A DNA stretch of 64,000 nucleotides from Siphonodentalium dalli (taxonomy: Eukaryota; Mollusca; Scaphopoda; Gadilida; Siphonodentaliidae), in the NCBI GenBank assembly GCA_032622095.1, contig CP136066.1, positions 47,340,911 through 47,404,910 of the forward strand, given 5' to 3'. Positions 37,101-47,442 of the stretch are shown here, in pieces. How positions within the stretch are numbered: the stretch's first letter is position 1; every line of letters starts with the position of its first letter. The notes beneath the pieces were generated by a model, which worked only from the letters and a program-made list of their open reading frames with translations, searched no databases and was not told where the DNA came from. The position numbers were made by a program, and so were the translations under genes.

Positions 37101-40100
37101 TGTATATGGTGCTGTACACCAGGCTTGAACTACATCTCAAGATTATTGCTATCTGCTTCACAGTGAAATTCTTTTTTTGAAGATATTTGATGTAAGCATA
37201 TGTGACATCAAGTTTTGGTCTCCCTGTAATATAAATTGTGAAACAAGTGAAATGATGACACTGTAACGATTGGTTGGCTGGCACGCATCGCTGACTTAAC
37301 AGCCAAAACAATCTCCAGCATGTCGATAATCCAAAGTAGATTCTTTTCACTGTCCATCTGACTCCATCGACTATCGAATATATACATTTCCACAAACTGT
37401 ACAATACAGTAAGATTACTTTACTTAGAACGTTATATTTTTTCTTCTTCAGAAAATTCTTCAGGTCAGACTTCAGAGACAAAAATATAAATTTGTTAGTA
37501 TTGTAATTGTACAATTTGCTGGCAATATCATATGACTTCCCTGTCATTGTCCAATGTTTGTAGTTTTTCAAAGAAATGTTGCAGATTTGAAAAAATACTT
37601 TCATATAAATATTTGACAAAGAAATGGCTATTCTGAAAATTATTAACCAATTATTAACACGTTGAGTGCCGGCTACGATTATCTCGTATTACACTATATT
37701 CCAGGGTGCCACTACGAGTTATCTCGTACTTTATATGGGGTCTAGATATTCTGCTGTAGAAATTTAAGGAATTGAGTTCCCCACATAATGATTTCAACCA
37801 TGTTAGGATGCTCAAATATAGGTGTGCAGGGAGCAAATTAACTGGTATCGCATCGCAATTTGCTACCCAAATTTGGATATTAGCTATGCAATTTGGTATG
37901 AATTTTGTATGATTTTTGAATGCTATCTAAGGCCAAAACAAATTGAATGCATGTTTCCCGTAACGAGCCCAAAAAAAATAGGGGCGGGCTTTTCATTTTA
38001 TTTTATTTTTTCATTTTATTTTTTTATGGTCTCGTGTGGGCCATGCCTAACCACCATCAAACACCATGCAATGATCCAGAGCACTAGGATTCCGGCACTC
38101 AATGTGTTAAACAATGAAAAGAGGTGATATGTCAATAGGAGTTAAGGTTAAGTATTAAATGGATAAACCTATTTAATCACCAGGGGTGTTTAGTTAGGCC
38201 AAAGAAAAAAGATTGTATGTTTCCGGTAACGGAGCGAAAAAATTAGGGTAGGTAGCAGGGAAATTTTTATTTTTTTATTTTATTTCGATATTTTTTATCC
38301 AGCTGCAGAAATATTGAACTACCTTGACCAAAGTGACATAAAATGCCAACACGTGCCGTGGGGAAAGTATTACTTGATCAACACATTAGAAATATACATT
38401 AAGATTGATAAAAAATAAAACTTAATTCATGCTTAAGTATGTTTTTTATTATTATTCACATTTTCATAAATTTGGCTATAAACTTGGTACAAAATTGATG
38501 TCACTAACTTTTTATAAGAATTTTATCAATAATACCGCCATTATACCGTACTTGTATTGTGACAACTACATCCCATTGTCTGGGGGTAGCCAGTACACCC
38601 ACGGAGCATGCCTGGTTTTTGGAAACTGTAGCTAAACCCCTAACATATGTGGTGATAACCTCTGTACATGTATATATATACAGATACACACCCACCATGT
38701 ATGTTGATAGTGTTCCATAAGTCCCAAACAAGACATAAAGCAGGCAAGAGATCCACTCTCAGGAAATTAAAATTGCAAAATGTATGCCCATCAATCCACA
38801 ACCCATCACACACCTGGGGCTTTTGAGACAGCAGTCACTTCGTGGTCAATTTTCAGTGATATATGTTAGAAACCATGTGTTTTGCACACTAAAGATCATT
38901 AATATTTATGAGCATTAGTGGTAAAAACAGTAAACATAGTACGGAAACATAGTAGTTTTTTCTTTGGCCTTACATATAACCATGAATTGCGCTTAAGCGC
39001 AAATGATTACATATAAGAAATGAACGGCGGTTTCAATGTGGTCATAGGATTTTGACCGCGAGAAAAATTCAGCAAACTGATTGAGTTTGCTGATTTTTTA
39101 TCAGCTGATTTTTTATCGCGGTCAAAACCCATGACCACGTTGAATCCGCCGTTAATTATTTATATTTATATACTTACGATCTTTAAAACACTTCTCCAAA
39201 TATGTCCGTTATTTCGTCAAAAACACTTTTTCAAATATCTCCGTTATTTCGTTTATAAAAATAATTTGCTATTTCTATATTTCGCTCTATATTTCGCCCT
39301 ATTTCGCTATTTCGTTGTATTTTCCTATTTCGATTGTTCGTACTATTTCGCTGTATTTTCATATTTCGCTTTTTCGTTGTATTTCATATTTCGATAATTC
39401 GCTATATTTGACATTTATGGGATGTGGGGTTATATGACAACCAACATTATGATAGTCAATCGAACATCTCGTGCCATATTGGTTGCTATCAAATCCTTGG
39501 CGTATTGGCTGACTAGATACTCAAGCAGTCGGTAATGTCCGACAATCCCCAGTGATTTCCGGGACCAATGTGTTCATAAACTTATGAACGACATTGGAAG
39601 TGACGTTACGTTCATAGGATTATGAACACATTGAATAAGGGGGCGTGTCTACCGTAACGCTATGGGGAAATCGGAAGAGATATTAGGGGTATGTAAATAT
39701 ATAACCATGAATTGTGCTTAACTTAAGCGCAATGAATTCCGCTTAAGCGCAATGAATTCCGCTTAAGCGCAAATGATTGCGCTTAAGCGCAATTGATTAA
39801 GTTAAACATACAAGTCAGTACTTGTTTTAATATTTTACCGGATTTCGACAGTAATCAATTGAAATTACTTTTGGATTTTTTTAAACTCGGTAATTTTACT
39901 TCCGGATATCGTTCTACTACGTCCGTGAAAATTACGCTAATTTCCTGTCACACTTCTCATTCAAATATCATTAAATATATCTCATATATTTAGTCATTAC
40001 AATTTCCTACTCATAAAATTAAGAGTTCATTTACATTCATACTTTTAGTCAGTTCACAATTCCACACGGCACAATCGTTTCGACGATTCTACGACCAATT

Positions 40101-43100
40101 CCACGATTCTGCGGCTTGACAACCACGGTGCTGCGGTAATTTAACGATTCTGCGATCAGGCTGATGCGATAAACACAAAAAAAAACATTAAGAAATGAAT
40201 AATTCCAGAAATATAGACAGTTATGTACCACATATTATATTTCTATTAGGTACGGCGATCTTCGATTCGATAATCGGTAGAGAGTTCAGCACTAGACAGT
40301 TGGCACAACAATACATAATCTTTGACAAAAATAGACCAGTTGTTTTGGATTTACACACATCACTGTGTGAAATTCGTCTTTAGAGTTGAGAAAATATATA
40401 TAATGTCCTATAAAATTGAGTGGAAACCAAATAATAACATAGCCATACGTCGTTGGTTGATTTTTCACAACTGATGTTAACCTCAGTTCTGTGATTGATG
40501 GCCCTGTGTCCATATTTGTGGGGGTATCATCACACACAATTGACAACGCCGAGTAGTCGACTATGACAACGACGATTGTGAGACCAGCAATTGAAATTTC
40601 ATTAACTTGTGCTCACGAGAAGTCGTTTTCTAATGAATGTCAAGCTCGCTATAGACATGAATACGCATATGAATCACACGACCTCAAGGCTACGAGATTA
40701 AGACTCTTTTATTTGGAGCCAGCTGTGGAAAATAAAGTAATGTCGAATCGTATATTGCTATACTGTACAGGTTTAATTTCCATATCTGTGCACCACACAT
40801 TACATTATTTAAATTTTCCGCCTATCCAACTTTCCTTCCGTCTGTCTGTTCGCCTAACTAGCAGCCGACTCACAATGCCTCGGTATTTTCTTATGGCCAA
40901 CATGTCTTATTCTCAGTTGCGTTGTGGTATCGATGGTGGGGAATGGTCGCCTTCATATTAGAAATTAACTCCACACATGAAACTTAATATTTTGTTTTGA
41001 GTATAATTCCATATTTTGACATCCAGGTATATATATCTATAAACGGTGAAAATGATATTCTATAATGATTTATTTATTTGTGATTAAAATCTAGTTATCT
41101 AAAATATAATTCCCTCGCGCAGTCAAGATTTGCCTCCAGATATTACAATTCTATGACATTTATTTCCTATTAATTCTTAACTCATTTGAAGTATGCACAC
41201 ACCAGTTTACCCAATTAAAAATACTACTGCAACAAAACACCTCATGTTAATAATATACCGACAAGTTGGCGTCCGAACCGGGGGATCAGGGCTATAGGGG
41301 GGCATAAATCAGCGTATCCCTATGGGTTATTTTTTATTTTGGCTACTTTCGGGACCAACCAACGCAATGTTCTACTATTTTATGTATGTATACGTTTTTA
41401 GGCATCCATCCCTTTTATTTTTATTAAAGTGCTGCTCATTACTTTCAGTTTCAGATAACCATAAAGAATTTTAACTAATACTTTCATACAAACACATTTA
41501 TAAAAGTAACTAAACAGTCAATAATTTTTCGAGGACATCTTTATATGTAGGGCCTTTCTGCTAATCAGAATATGACTAAAATAACTCATGTTATGGAGGG
41601 CAAGTGGTGACATTTTCGAATGAACATGTCAAATTTACAAAAATTACAAAGCCGCTAGGTGCATCAAGAAGGAAAATGTTCAGGTACATGTAAGTCGGGC
41701 ATTTTGTCATGTTCAAAAAATTGAAGAATGCTCGTTTAGCGACAAATCTCTTATGTGACTTGGTCTATATACCTTCACATGTGGGGATAAGTAAATACAC
41801 AGTACTGTATTGAATCCATGACATGTGCATTGTACAACGAATGTGCTGTTCCAAACATTTATTGATGCAGCATACATGGGCTTACACGCGTAACTAAGCT
41901 GTCCGACCATGCAGTGACAGATACGTCGTATACAAATGAAAATTACCGTTCCAGCCCTCATAATTGGCTACGGCAATCGGCAATGCCGAAGCCATTTGCT
42001 GAAGCAAACTGGGCCACGGTAAAGGGTTGCCGTAGCAGATTGCCGAAGCCAAACAATCTGAATTAAAAGGGCTGCCGTTCAACGAGTCGCACAATCGTCG
42101 TTGTCATGGTCGAAGCGGGGCGTTGTCAAATAGTTGACACTGTTACTGCATTTCTGCGTGTAGTTTAATTGAATATTGCGTCAACGGAGGTACGAATTTG
42201 ACAAATAATACATTTATGCTTATCAAAGCTTACGTTGGATGTTAATTTTCGCACTGTTAATGTCCCCTTGTAGCCCAAGAAATTACTTTTTGCGATCGGT
42301 TCGGGGTTCGATCGGATTATCCAGACTTGACCGAGCCGATTGTGACTCATTTTAAGTATTGATCGCATCTTCGTATGCATTCCGTGAGTCAACCTGGTGG
42401 ACCTGCAAAGTCTACTCTACACAATGCATACAAGAAGAAGTCCACTTTTATCGTCCCAATTCAGTAAAACTAAAAGGCCCCATTATCTAAGTTAGTTTGT
42501 CATAAAATATCACGTATAATATTAATAACTAAATAAGGGATTAAGGCCGCAGAATCGTTGAACTGCCGTAGCACCGTGGTTGTCAAGCCGCAGAATCGTG
42601 GAATTGGTCGTAGAATCGTCGAAACGATTGTGCCGTGTGAATTCGTATGCATTGATTCATATTTGATTATTTGTGCATTGTTTTTTGAAAATTTTGAGTA
42701 GTATTTTGATCTGGACAGCGTAATAATACGTATCAATCTTTCAGTGAGTGAACCTTATTCAAATACTTTTATTCATAACCAATACCATATTTGGTGTACT
42801 GTTCATATATTCATTCTAATTTATTCAAATATGTATTGTATATATATATATATTGCTTGTATTATTAAATTTCATTCATTGATACAAGGAACTATTTATT
42901 TGGTCCCCAGAGAGGGAATTCCCAACTACTATTTTTAGCCACTGATGTCACTTGTTATGTGGGGAGATTCCATTCATTACTCTCGGTAAACAATGGGTGA
43001 TGCAATTACAATGGGCAATGAATGGAATGGTCGTAGATACGAGGGGAAACTCTCGCTACACCTACGGCCCATATAATGTAACGTACTGCGAGTGCGAGCG

Positions 43101-43768
43101 TCACTTTCCCCGCGAAGGTCGGTTTTTCAACTGAGAAGGTCGCCCGGCCTGTCAATTCTCATTTACTTAAGTTATGTGAGTTTTGCCGAATTTCCTTTCC
43201 TCAATACAAAATTATGTTTTGTTTGCAGTTTGTAACTAGGTATTGTCATAGTGTTGTTTTAGATTACTCCCGTCACCAAAAATCGTTCCATTCAGTTTTG
43301 CCCAGGGTAATTTACCCACAAAGCCCAGAGTAATTAATGGAATCGCCCCACATGTAATGGTGTTTCCCCACAACTTGCACAAGACGCGAAAGGAAATTAT
43401 CTTTTGGTTTTCAGGAGACACAAATTTTATTGATATTAAAACATACCCCTGTTTCTTGCAATCTCAGAGGTGGTGGTGGTTTCTTCAGTGCGTTCAGCTT
43501 CTTGTCTTTGGTTTCCGATTCGGAAATTACTCAAAAACAGTTCAATAGATGACGATAACTCATCAAAAGTCGAACTCCGAAGAAAACGTTTTATGCGGTC
43601 AAGATTTACGACACACTGCTCCAATTCCCTCTTCATGCCATCAACTTCTTCTGATCTTGAATCATGTTGGTCAGCATCAGCCCCATATGTTAACATGCGC
43701 TCTGCATTACGAATAACGCGGCTAATGGCAGACAAAATTTCATCAACATCATTGTTGTTCAATGACAT
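31115..43768 (-). CDS. DDE integrase/transposase-like protein (rve core), four exons, intact 494 codons
   Basis: Exons on the - strand: 43768-43447, 37223-36997, 36577-36393 and 31865-31115. All introns are GT-AG, phases 1/0/2 match at each join, and the sum is 1485 nt (494 residues plus stop). Residues 1-107 are a charged helical N-terminus. The region 108-183 carries GRPKLDV and a helix-turn-helix (about 127-148, with QIAIILRCSSSLVY). The region 184-245 has VQRERVRESLRR and NSLWHMDGH, giving the first catalytic Asp (D238). Exon 4 has RSDYGGEN (D295) and HNQRIERLWRD (E330), then LRTERNQSPYQLW and an acidic tail. Such proteins cut and join DNA ends. The family resembles what Repbase calls IS3EU, as far as I recall. 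It is neither a gag-pol protein nor a Polinton integrase. The start ATG has A at -3. It may be a domesticated host gene or the transposase of a large intron-bearing element. Confidence 0.87.
33102..33157 (-). repeat. Half copy of the palindromic ATGCATTCTCTTATATATG unit
   Basis: GGCGCCTCACGTTTATAAAAGAATGCATTG matches one arm of the units at 54.2-54.5 kb and 24.4 kb. It lies in integrase intron 3, just before the duplicated segment at 33165. Confidence 0.5.
33165..33720. repeat. Segment duplicated at 34683-34797 and in part at 37440-37505
   Basis: The outer parts (33165-33201 and 33551-33625, with GCTCTACTTGATTGTGAAAT and ATTTATGATATTATGCCAG) match 34683-34797, which lacks the 349-bp insert. 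The downstream part (33650-33712, CTTCAGGTCAGACTTCAGAG and onward to GTTAGTATTGTAAT) recurs nearly unchanged at 37450-37505 in integrase intron 1. All three lie in integrase introns. Confidence 0.8.
33202..33550. mobile_element. 349-bp insertion with 5-bp target duplication and internal hairpin
   Basis: ATAAA flanks the insert (33197-33201 and 33551-33555). The uninterrupted site, with a single ATAAA, survives at about 34723-34727. The insert starts TACACAG and ends CGTGTA. Near its left end is a long hairpin (33213-33296) with arms GGGTTTGTCGATACGGCACTC and complement around an AGCACAGCAC loop. It is non-coding and the family is unknown. Confidence 0.75.
34800..35003. mobile_element. Short MITE with AAGGGGTRCYGTA ends
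   Basis: AAGGGGTACTGTACACTGG at 34800 is mirrored by TCTACGGCACCCCTTT ending at about 35003. The right side is followed by TAA, and the left is TTGA, perhaps a worn TTAA. Non-coding; in integrase intron 3. Confidence 0.6.
35245..35640. mobile_element. TTAA-flanked MITE, 396 bp
   Basis: TTAA at 35241-35244 and 35641-35644. The left arm reads AGGCACTCAATCTGATTAAG and on to TTACTATTTCTTTGGCTTCG; the right arm is its diverged reverse complement, ending CGGATTAAGTACCT. Arms are about 85 bp. TTAA targets point to piggyBac or Kolobok families. Only 12 bp separate its right TTAA from the Helitron. Confidence 0.75.
35657..36381 (+). mobile_element. Non-autonomous Helitron, 725 bp
   Basis: It begins TCTATATATATAAAACC and ends in CTAG. 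A 3' hairpin (36352-36370, CCCGTCATTTTGTGACGGG) lies 11 bases before the end. It sits between host A (35656) and T (36382), as expected for Helitron insertion with no target duplication. A TGTGTGTATC repeat follows the 5' end. No Rep/helicase frame is present. It lies in intron 3 of the integrase gene and ends 11 bp from the splice donor of exon 3. Confidence 0.85.
37658..38106. mobile_element. TTAA-flanked MITE, 449 bp
   Basis: TTAA at 37654-37657 and 38107-38110. The ends CACGTTGAGTGCCGG and CCGGCACTCAATGTG are inverted copies. An inner TACGAGTTATCTCGTA-like palindrome follows the left end. An AGGCCAAAACA...GTTTCCCG stretch near 37930 resembles the end of the neighbouring GGCCAAAG-type element, so there may be a nested piece. 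In integrase intron 1. Confidence 0.8.
38197..38969. mobile_element. PIF/Harbinger-like MITE, copy 1, 773 bp
   Basis: Ends GGCCAAAGAAAAAAG and TTTTTTCTTTGGCC are inverted copies, with CGGAAACATA just inside. It is flanked by TTA (38194-38196 and 38970-38972). A 3-bp TWA duplication with GGCC-type ends fits PIF/Harbinger (family knowledge). The interior matches copy 2 at 47.4-48.1 kb closely in places (CAGCTGCAGAAATATTGAAC, AAAGTGACATAAAATGCCAA). No transposase. Confidence 0.82.
39010..39174 (+). mobile_element. Foldback element with AACGGCGG arms, copy 1
   Basis: The arm AACGGCGGTTTCAATGTGGT continues to TTTTGACCGCG and is mirrored by CGCGGTCAAAACCCATGACC ending CCGCCGTT. The outer flanks CATATAAGAAATG and TTATTTATATTTATATAC are shared with copy 2, so the element extends past the arms. 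Copy 2 at 46873-47032 is in the opposite orientation. Confidence 0.75.
39200..39405. repeat. TATTTCG minisatellite
   Basis: Degenerate short repeats of TATTTCGCTNTATTTTC with period about 15-20 bp. Non-coding. Confidence 0.65.
39571..39636. repeat. Hairpin of CAATGTGTTCATAA type
   Basis: CAATGTGTTCATAAACTTATG is closely mirrored by CATAGGATTATGAACACATTG about 24 bp later. Probably a very small foldback element. Confidence 0.65.
40054..42645. mobile_element. 2.6-kb element with about 90-bp inverted ends, in integrase intron 1
   Basis: About 90 bp starting CACACGGCACAATCGTTTCG (40063-40146) is repeated inverted at 42545-42637 with few differences. A second, inner inverted pair (TATGACAACGACGATTGTG at 40561 and its complement near 42085) supports a single symmetric element. 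The interior carries a 132-codon + strand frame (40563-40961) with no domain I recognise, and copies of GATTGCCGAAGCC at 41960-42050. No transposase. Unknown DNA transposon family. Confidence 0.55.
40563..40961 (+). CDS. Hypothetical 132-codon frame inside the 2.6-kb element
   Basis: The frame starts MTTTIVRPAIEIS, has a Cys/His-containing first half and a more hydrophobic middle (LLYCTGLISISVHHTLHYL), and ends GEWSPSY. I recognise no family. Its first codons overlap the inner inverted repeat, so the start is part of the repeat. It may be chance; length alone is the main support. Confidence 0.15.
   Translation: MTTTIVRPAIEISLTCAHEKSFSNECQARYRHEYAYESHDLKATRLRLFYLEPAVENKVMSNRILLYCTGLISISVHHTLHYLNFPPIQLSFRLSVRLTSSRLTMPRYFLMANMSYSQLRCGIDGGEWSPSY
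42957..43353. mobile_element. MITE with TGTGGGGAGATTCCATT ends, in integrase intron 1
   Basis: TGTGGGGAGATTCCATTCAT at 42958 is mirrored by ATGGAATCGCCCCACA ending at about 43353. Inner arms with GGTAAAC/GGTAATTTACCC are also related. It ends 94 bp from the 3' border of integrase exon 1. Non-coding. Confidence 0.65.
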
Positions 43769-43779
43769 GATTGTACACA

Positions 43780-44375
43780 GACACAGTTGACTGCAGTTGA
43801 GTACCAGGCTAATTAAAACAGTTTAAAATTAGCCCCATGCTCCTCTTGTGTTGCTAAGTGATACACCAGGTCATGCCAATAGTTTATGGGGTAGGTTAGA
43901 TAGTAGTTACAATTGCGCTTAAGCGCAATTAATTGCGCTTAAGCGCAAATGCCCTATTTGTGCTTAAGTGTAATATGTGGTATTTGCGCTTAAGCGCAAT
44001 TGATTGCGCTTAAGCGCAATTAATTGCGCTTAAGCACAATTCATTATTAAATGTGAATTTGGCCATGTAATTAGGGATTCTCCTTGTTGAACACATACTC
44101 ACAGTTGACTGTTGAGTACAGGTCAAAATTAGCCCAATGCTCATCTTGTGACAAGTTGTGTTGCTAGGTGATTAAACCAGGCCATGCTAATAGTTTATGG
44201 GTAGGTTAGATAGTAGTCACAATTATGCTTAAGCGCAATTGATTGCGCTTAAGCGCAATTGATTGCGCTTAAGCGCAATTAATTGCGCTTAAGCGTAAAT
44301 GCCCTATTTGCGCTTAAGCGCAATCAATTGCGCTTAAGCACAATTCATTATTAAATGTGAATTTGGCCTCCCATA
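43780..44375. promoter_or_regulatory. Duplicated 5' flank of the integrase gene with palindrome arrays
   Basis: About 300 bp is present twice (43780-44085 and 44090-44375), sharing GACTGCAGTTGAGTA-like sequence, ATAGTTTATGGG, GGTAGGTTAGATAGTAG and the palindrome array. Each copy has six TTGCGCTTAAGCGCAA motifs, some degenerate: near 43913, 43933, 43959, 43984, 44004, 44024 and near 44223, 44243, 44263, 44283, 44309, 44328. Most are 20 bp apart. The arrays start 145 bp upstream of the integrase start codon. A role as protein-binding sites in a promoter is an inference from position and symmetry. Confidence 0.6.
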
Positions 44376-45140
44376 AAACTGTGCCACGGTAATATTTTAC
44401 CGAATGCCATGTTGTCAGACTAGAAAGGCTGTGATTAATCCTCGATTAATCTATTATTTGATTGAGTCTCTGAATGACTCAGTGAGGACAATTAAAAAGT
44501 GATCATCGGCAATCGTTGTTGTTGTACTTGTATGTAAATTCCTCCGTCGCGGTTGTCTTCGGAGCACGCTGCTCTCCTAACTCAGTACCGTTACTAACAG
44601 TCGATTGTGTTGAAGTTGAAGTGAAGAAAACGTAATTCTTCGATCAGTTTCTGCTGGAGTCTGCGCAGTAACCTCCCGGAAGTCACGTGTGAAATTTACA
44701 AAAAAGCATACACGCTATTTTCGCTCTTGGTATAGAAATATAGAAAAATTATATGACGTCATAATTCACACGCATTTAGGTATAAACACCCACTGGGGTG
44801 GTTGCTATAAACCACACCAGAGAATAGCAATTGTCGGTCAGTGACCAACTTCTTATGTTTATGCAATCGATACAATCCGGTTCTGCTTTTGATGTCCAGT
44901 TCGATATTTGTGGTGTGTTCTTGTGCAAAAATATAATTCTAACTAATGCGCCAAAAATCAGGTTTATAAATTTATCCATTCTTGAGCAAGAGCAACTCGT
45001 AAAACTTGTATGGTATAACATTCCAAACTGAGTATTTCTGCTATCAAACCATATGATAATAATGTTGAACCGGACATCGAAATCTGAACCGCATTTATGG
45101 ATTGCAGCACGTGATGTTGAATAAACAGTTATAGAGGATA
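44376..45140. other. No gene recognised; upstream of the integrase gene
   Basis: Mixed sequence upstream of the palindrome arrays. I see no clear core promoter motif and no supportable coding frame. Confidence 0.4.
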
Positions 45141-45142
45141 TA

Positions 45143-45359
45143 CAGTAATGCTCTAATTAATCGACTCCTTAACTACAGCAGAATTATGGGTAACTTTTCA
45201 GGATTTAGTCGGAAATATGAGTTGATGCCATTCATCGGAAAGCTCTCGGTGAGAGCTTTCCGATGAATGGCAACAAGCCATATTTCGGACTAAATCCTGA
45301 AAAGTTACCCATAATTCTGCTGTAGTTAAGGAGTCGATTAATTAGCTCTAGAATTACTG
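45143..45359. mobile_element. Near-perfect hairpin MITE with TA duplication (Tc1/mariner-like)
   Basis: CAGTAATGCTCTAATTAATCG at 45143 pairs with its reverse complement ending ATTACTG at 45359. The arms meet at GAAAGCTCTCGGTGAGAGCTTTC near 45250. TA lies on both sides. CAGT ends with a TA target fit Tc1/mariner-type MITEs. High arm identity suggests a fairly recent copy. A half copy is at 59759-59874. Confidence 0.85.
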
Positions 45360-45361
45360 TA

Positions 45362-46460
45362 ACATGGTTTATAATATACAAATGTATACTGTATGGGAAA
45401 CATCAGAGGTTTACAAAGTAATAAAAACAGTTGATTTGTTCTTTATTCTTGTGGTTATATACACGTACATACATGTATTCTAAAAATAAATGTCCTTTAC
45501 AACGTGGATCAATGAAATGCGGATGTTGCATTTAAAATGCATTGAGGGTGCATTGTGTCACGCCACTTTGTAAATGCCTTAATGACAGCATTTAAATTAA
45601 ATGCACTGCATTGGGAATAATCGCAGTCGCATTGAAATTACCGATCATTGCGCCGAAAAAGTATACTAGTATGAACACCCAAATAACGATACGATAGTGT
45701 ATTTTGCAATTTTAGTTATAATTTTGTTTAATTTAAATTCACATCTGAATAATTCTGTGTTATTTTCTCACTCCTGGTGTACATGTATATGTTCGGAATC
45801 GGACATTCATGATGTAGTTTTCCATTCAAAATGGAATAAACATAAATAAACACTGTTGACATTAATTGTTTTATAATCAGAATCTGAGAATCATGATTCT
45901 CATTTTGATTCTAGTAAAAAGTCTTCATTCCCTGTAGAAAGTGAAACACTAACATTTTGATTATTGCCAAAAATCTGATGGATTTTAAGGCCTGCATCAA
46001 GACATTTGTTTGTGAATAAATCAAGGTAAATGTGTTAAAATATGAACGCATTTACAAATGCGTTGCTCCAAAATCGCAAAGTAGATTCGAACATGTGGTC
46101 GCTTTTCTAAGAAATTTGTGAGTGGTCTGTACATGTACATACATGTAAGTTACTTGACCAATTACACAAGGAGTCGAGGGACACAATCAATGAGGACGTT
46201 TGTAATAAAAAATATTTTTTTACGCAAGGAACGAACACAAGGCCACTTTCTTAATTTATATTATGAGCCAACAAGACAGATCGTAAATCGCTGTTATATG
46301 ACAATATATGTGGCCATCATAATGGTCGACAGGCATGACGCCAACAAAAACCAATCTGTCAGGCCAATATAAAGAAGTCGCGACTTATTGCTGGTGGAAC
46401 CTATTAAAGGCATCGTTCCATTTCGTTAATAACAACTTACATGTAACATTCACCTCCACC
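45362..46460. other. No gene recognised
   Basis: AT-rich sequence with short TGCATT-type internal repeats at 45520-45620. Nothing supportable as a gene. Confidence 0.45.
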
Positions 46461-46469
46461 TCTTTACTC

Positions 46470-47410
46470 TTGGGCTCCAAATAAATATGCATGCACCAGC
46501 TGCATCCACGTTTATTATTTTTCTTGGGAAATCCCCCCCCCCCCTGCACAGTGCTTATTTGGGTCTGCACGTTTATTAATATTTTGAAGCTATGAAAATT
46601 TAAATCAGCACAAATTCAAGATTTCTATATGATTCAGATGTAAAAATGATCAACACGTCTACATTAGTTACTAGCTAAACAAGACATTTTGTCATATGTT
46701 TATACTTTACTGTGAAATTGCGTTTCTTCCGTTCTCCATGAACGGATTCTCAAAATGTTTGGTTTTCCAAAAAACAAGGATTCGAACTGTCTGAACTGAA
46801 CTCCATGCGTTTGTTTAAATAGATGAATAAATAATGGGAAAGACATACAATCCTAGTTCATAATGAATTTAAGTATATAAATATAAATAATAAACGGCGG
46901 ATTCAACGTGGTCATGGGTTTTGACCGCGTTAAAAAAATCAACAAACTCTGCATGAACCCCGAAGTTTGCTGATTTTTTCTCGCGGTCAAAACCCCATGA
47001 CCGCATTGAAACCGCCGTTCATTTCTTATATGAATAACACAATTTAAGATTGGTGAATTATTTCTTTTGGTTAATTTAATAAACGTACAGGACCAAATAA
47101 CGATCGTACAGGTGGGAATTTTACCTCGATTTTAATAATCGTACATTAGGCACTCAAGAGTACATATTCAAGTATGTGGCAAACCAAAAAAACACCACAT
47201 GATACATACATGTACCTGTACTACATGTTGACTCGTATACCTGAACCTGCTATAAAAATTATTTGGTTAACCACAGTTGATGTTTTGCTCAGAGTTCCCC
47301 CTGCACTATTATTTGGGTCTGTACTTTTATTAACTTTCAATGGAATTCCCCCCCCCCCGCACTATTATTTGGGCCTGCACTTTTATTTGGAGCCTGAGAG
47401 TAAGTTGCAT
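46470..47410. repeat. Scattered copies of a C-rich TTATTTGGG repeat
   Basis: A C-run followed by GCACTATTATTTGGG and CTGCACTTTTATT occurs at about 47295-47335 and 47345-47395, with a diverged copy at 46525-46575. A GGCTCCAAATAAA motif near 46470 is the reverse complement of TTTATTTGGAGCC at 47385. Non-coding. Confidence 0.5.
46873..47032 (-). mobile_element. Foldback element with AACGGCGG arms, copy 2
   Basis: Same arms and outer flanks as the copy at 39010-39174, in the opposite orientation. Arms are AACGGCGGATTCAACGTGGT and complement; the loop differs (CTGCATGAACCCCGAAGTTT). Confidence 0.75.
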
Positions 47411-47442
47411 TGACATTTATTTTCACGAATTACCATGCTAAA

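Larger units (their letters stand above)
38987..39793. repeat. TTGCGCTTAAGCGCAA palindromes in integrase intron 1
   Basis: One perfect 16-bp palindrome lies at 38987-39002 and an array of four or five near-perfect copies at about 39711-39793. Both are preceded by ATATAACCATGAATTG, so the two clusters come from one duplicated unit. The same palindrome makes up the arrays upstream of integrase exon 1. Confidence 0.85.

Noticed and set aside
42260-42330. tRNA gene or SINE head around GGTTCGATCGG
   Set aside because: A B-box-like word is present, but there is no A box at the right distance and no cloverleaf arms.
31115-43768. Integrase as part of a retroviral, LTR or Polinton element
   Set aside because: No protease, reverse transcriptase, capsid or long terminal repeat is associated, the gene is split by introns, and its motifs match the separate NSLWH/HNQRIERLWRD transposase-like family.
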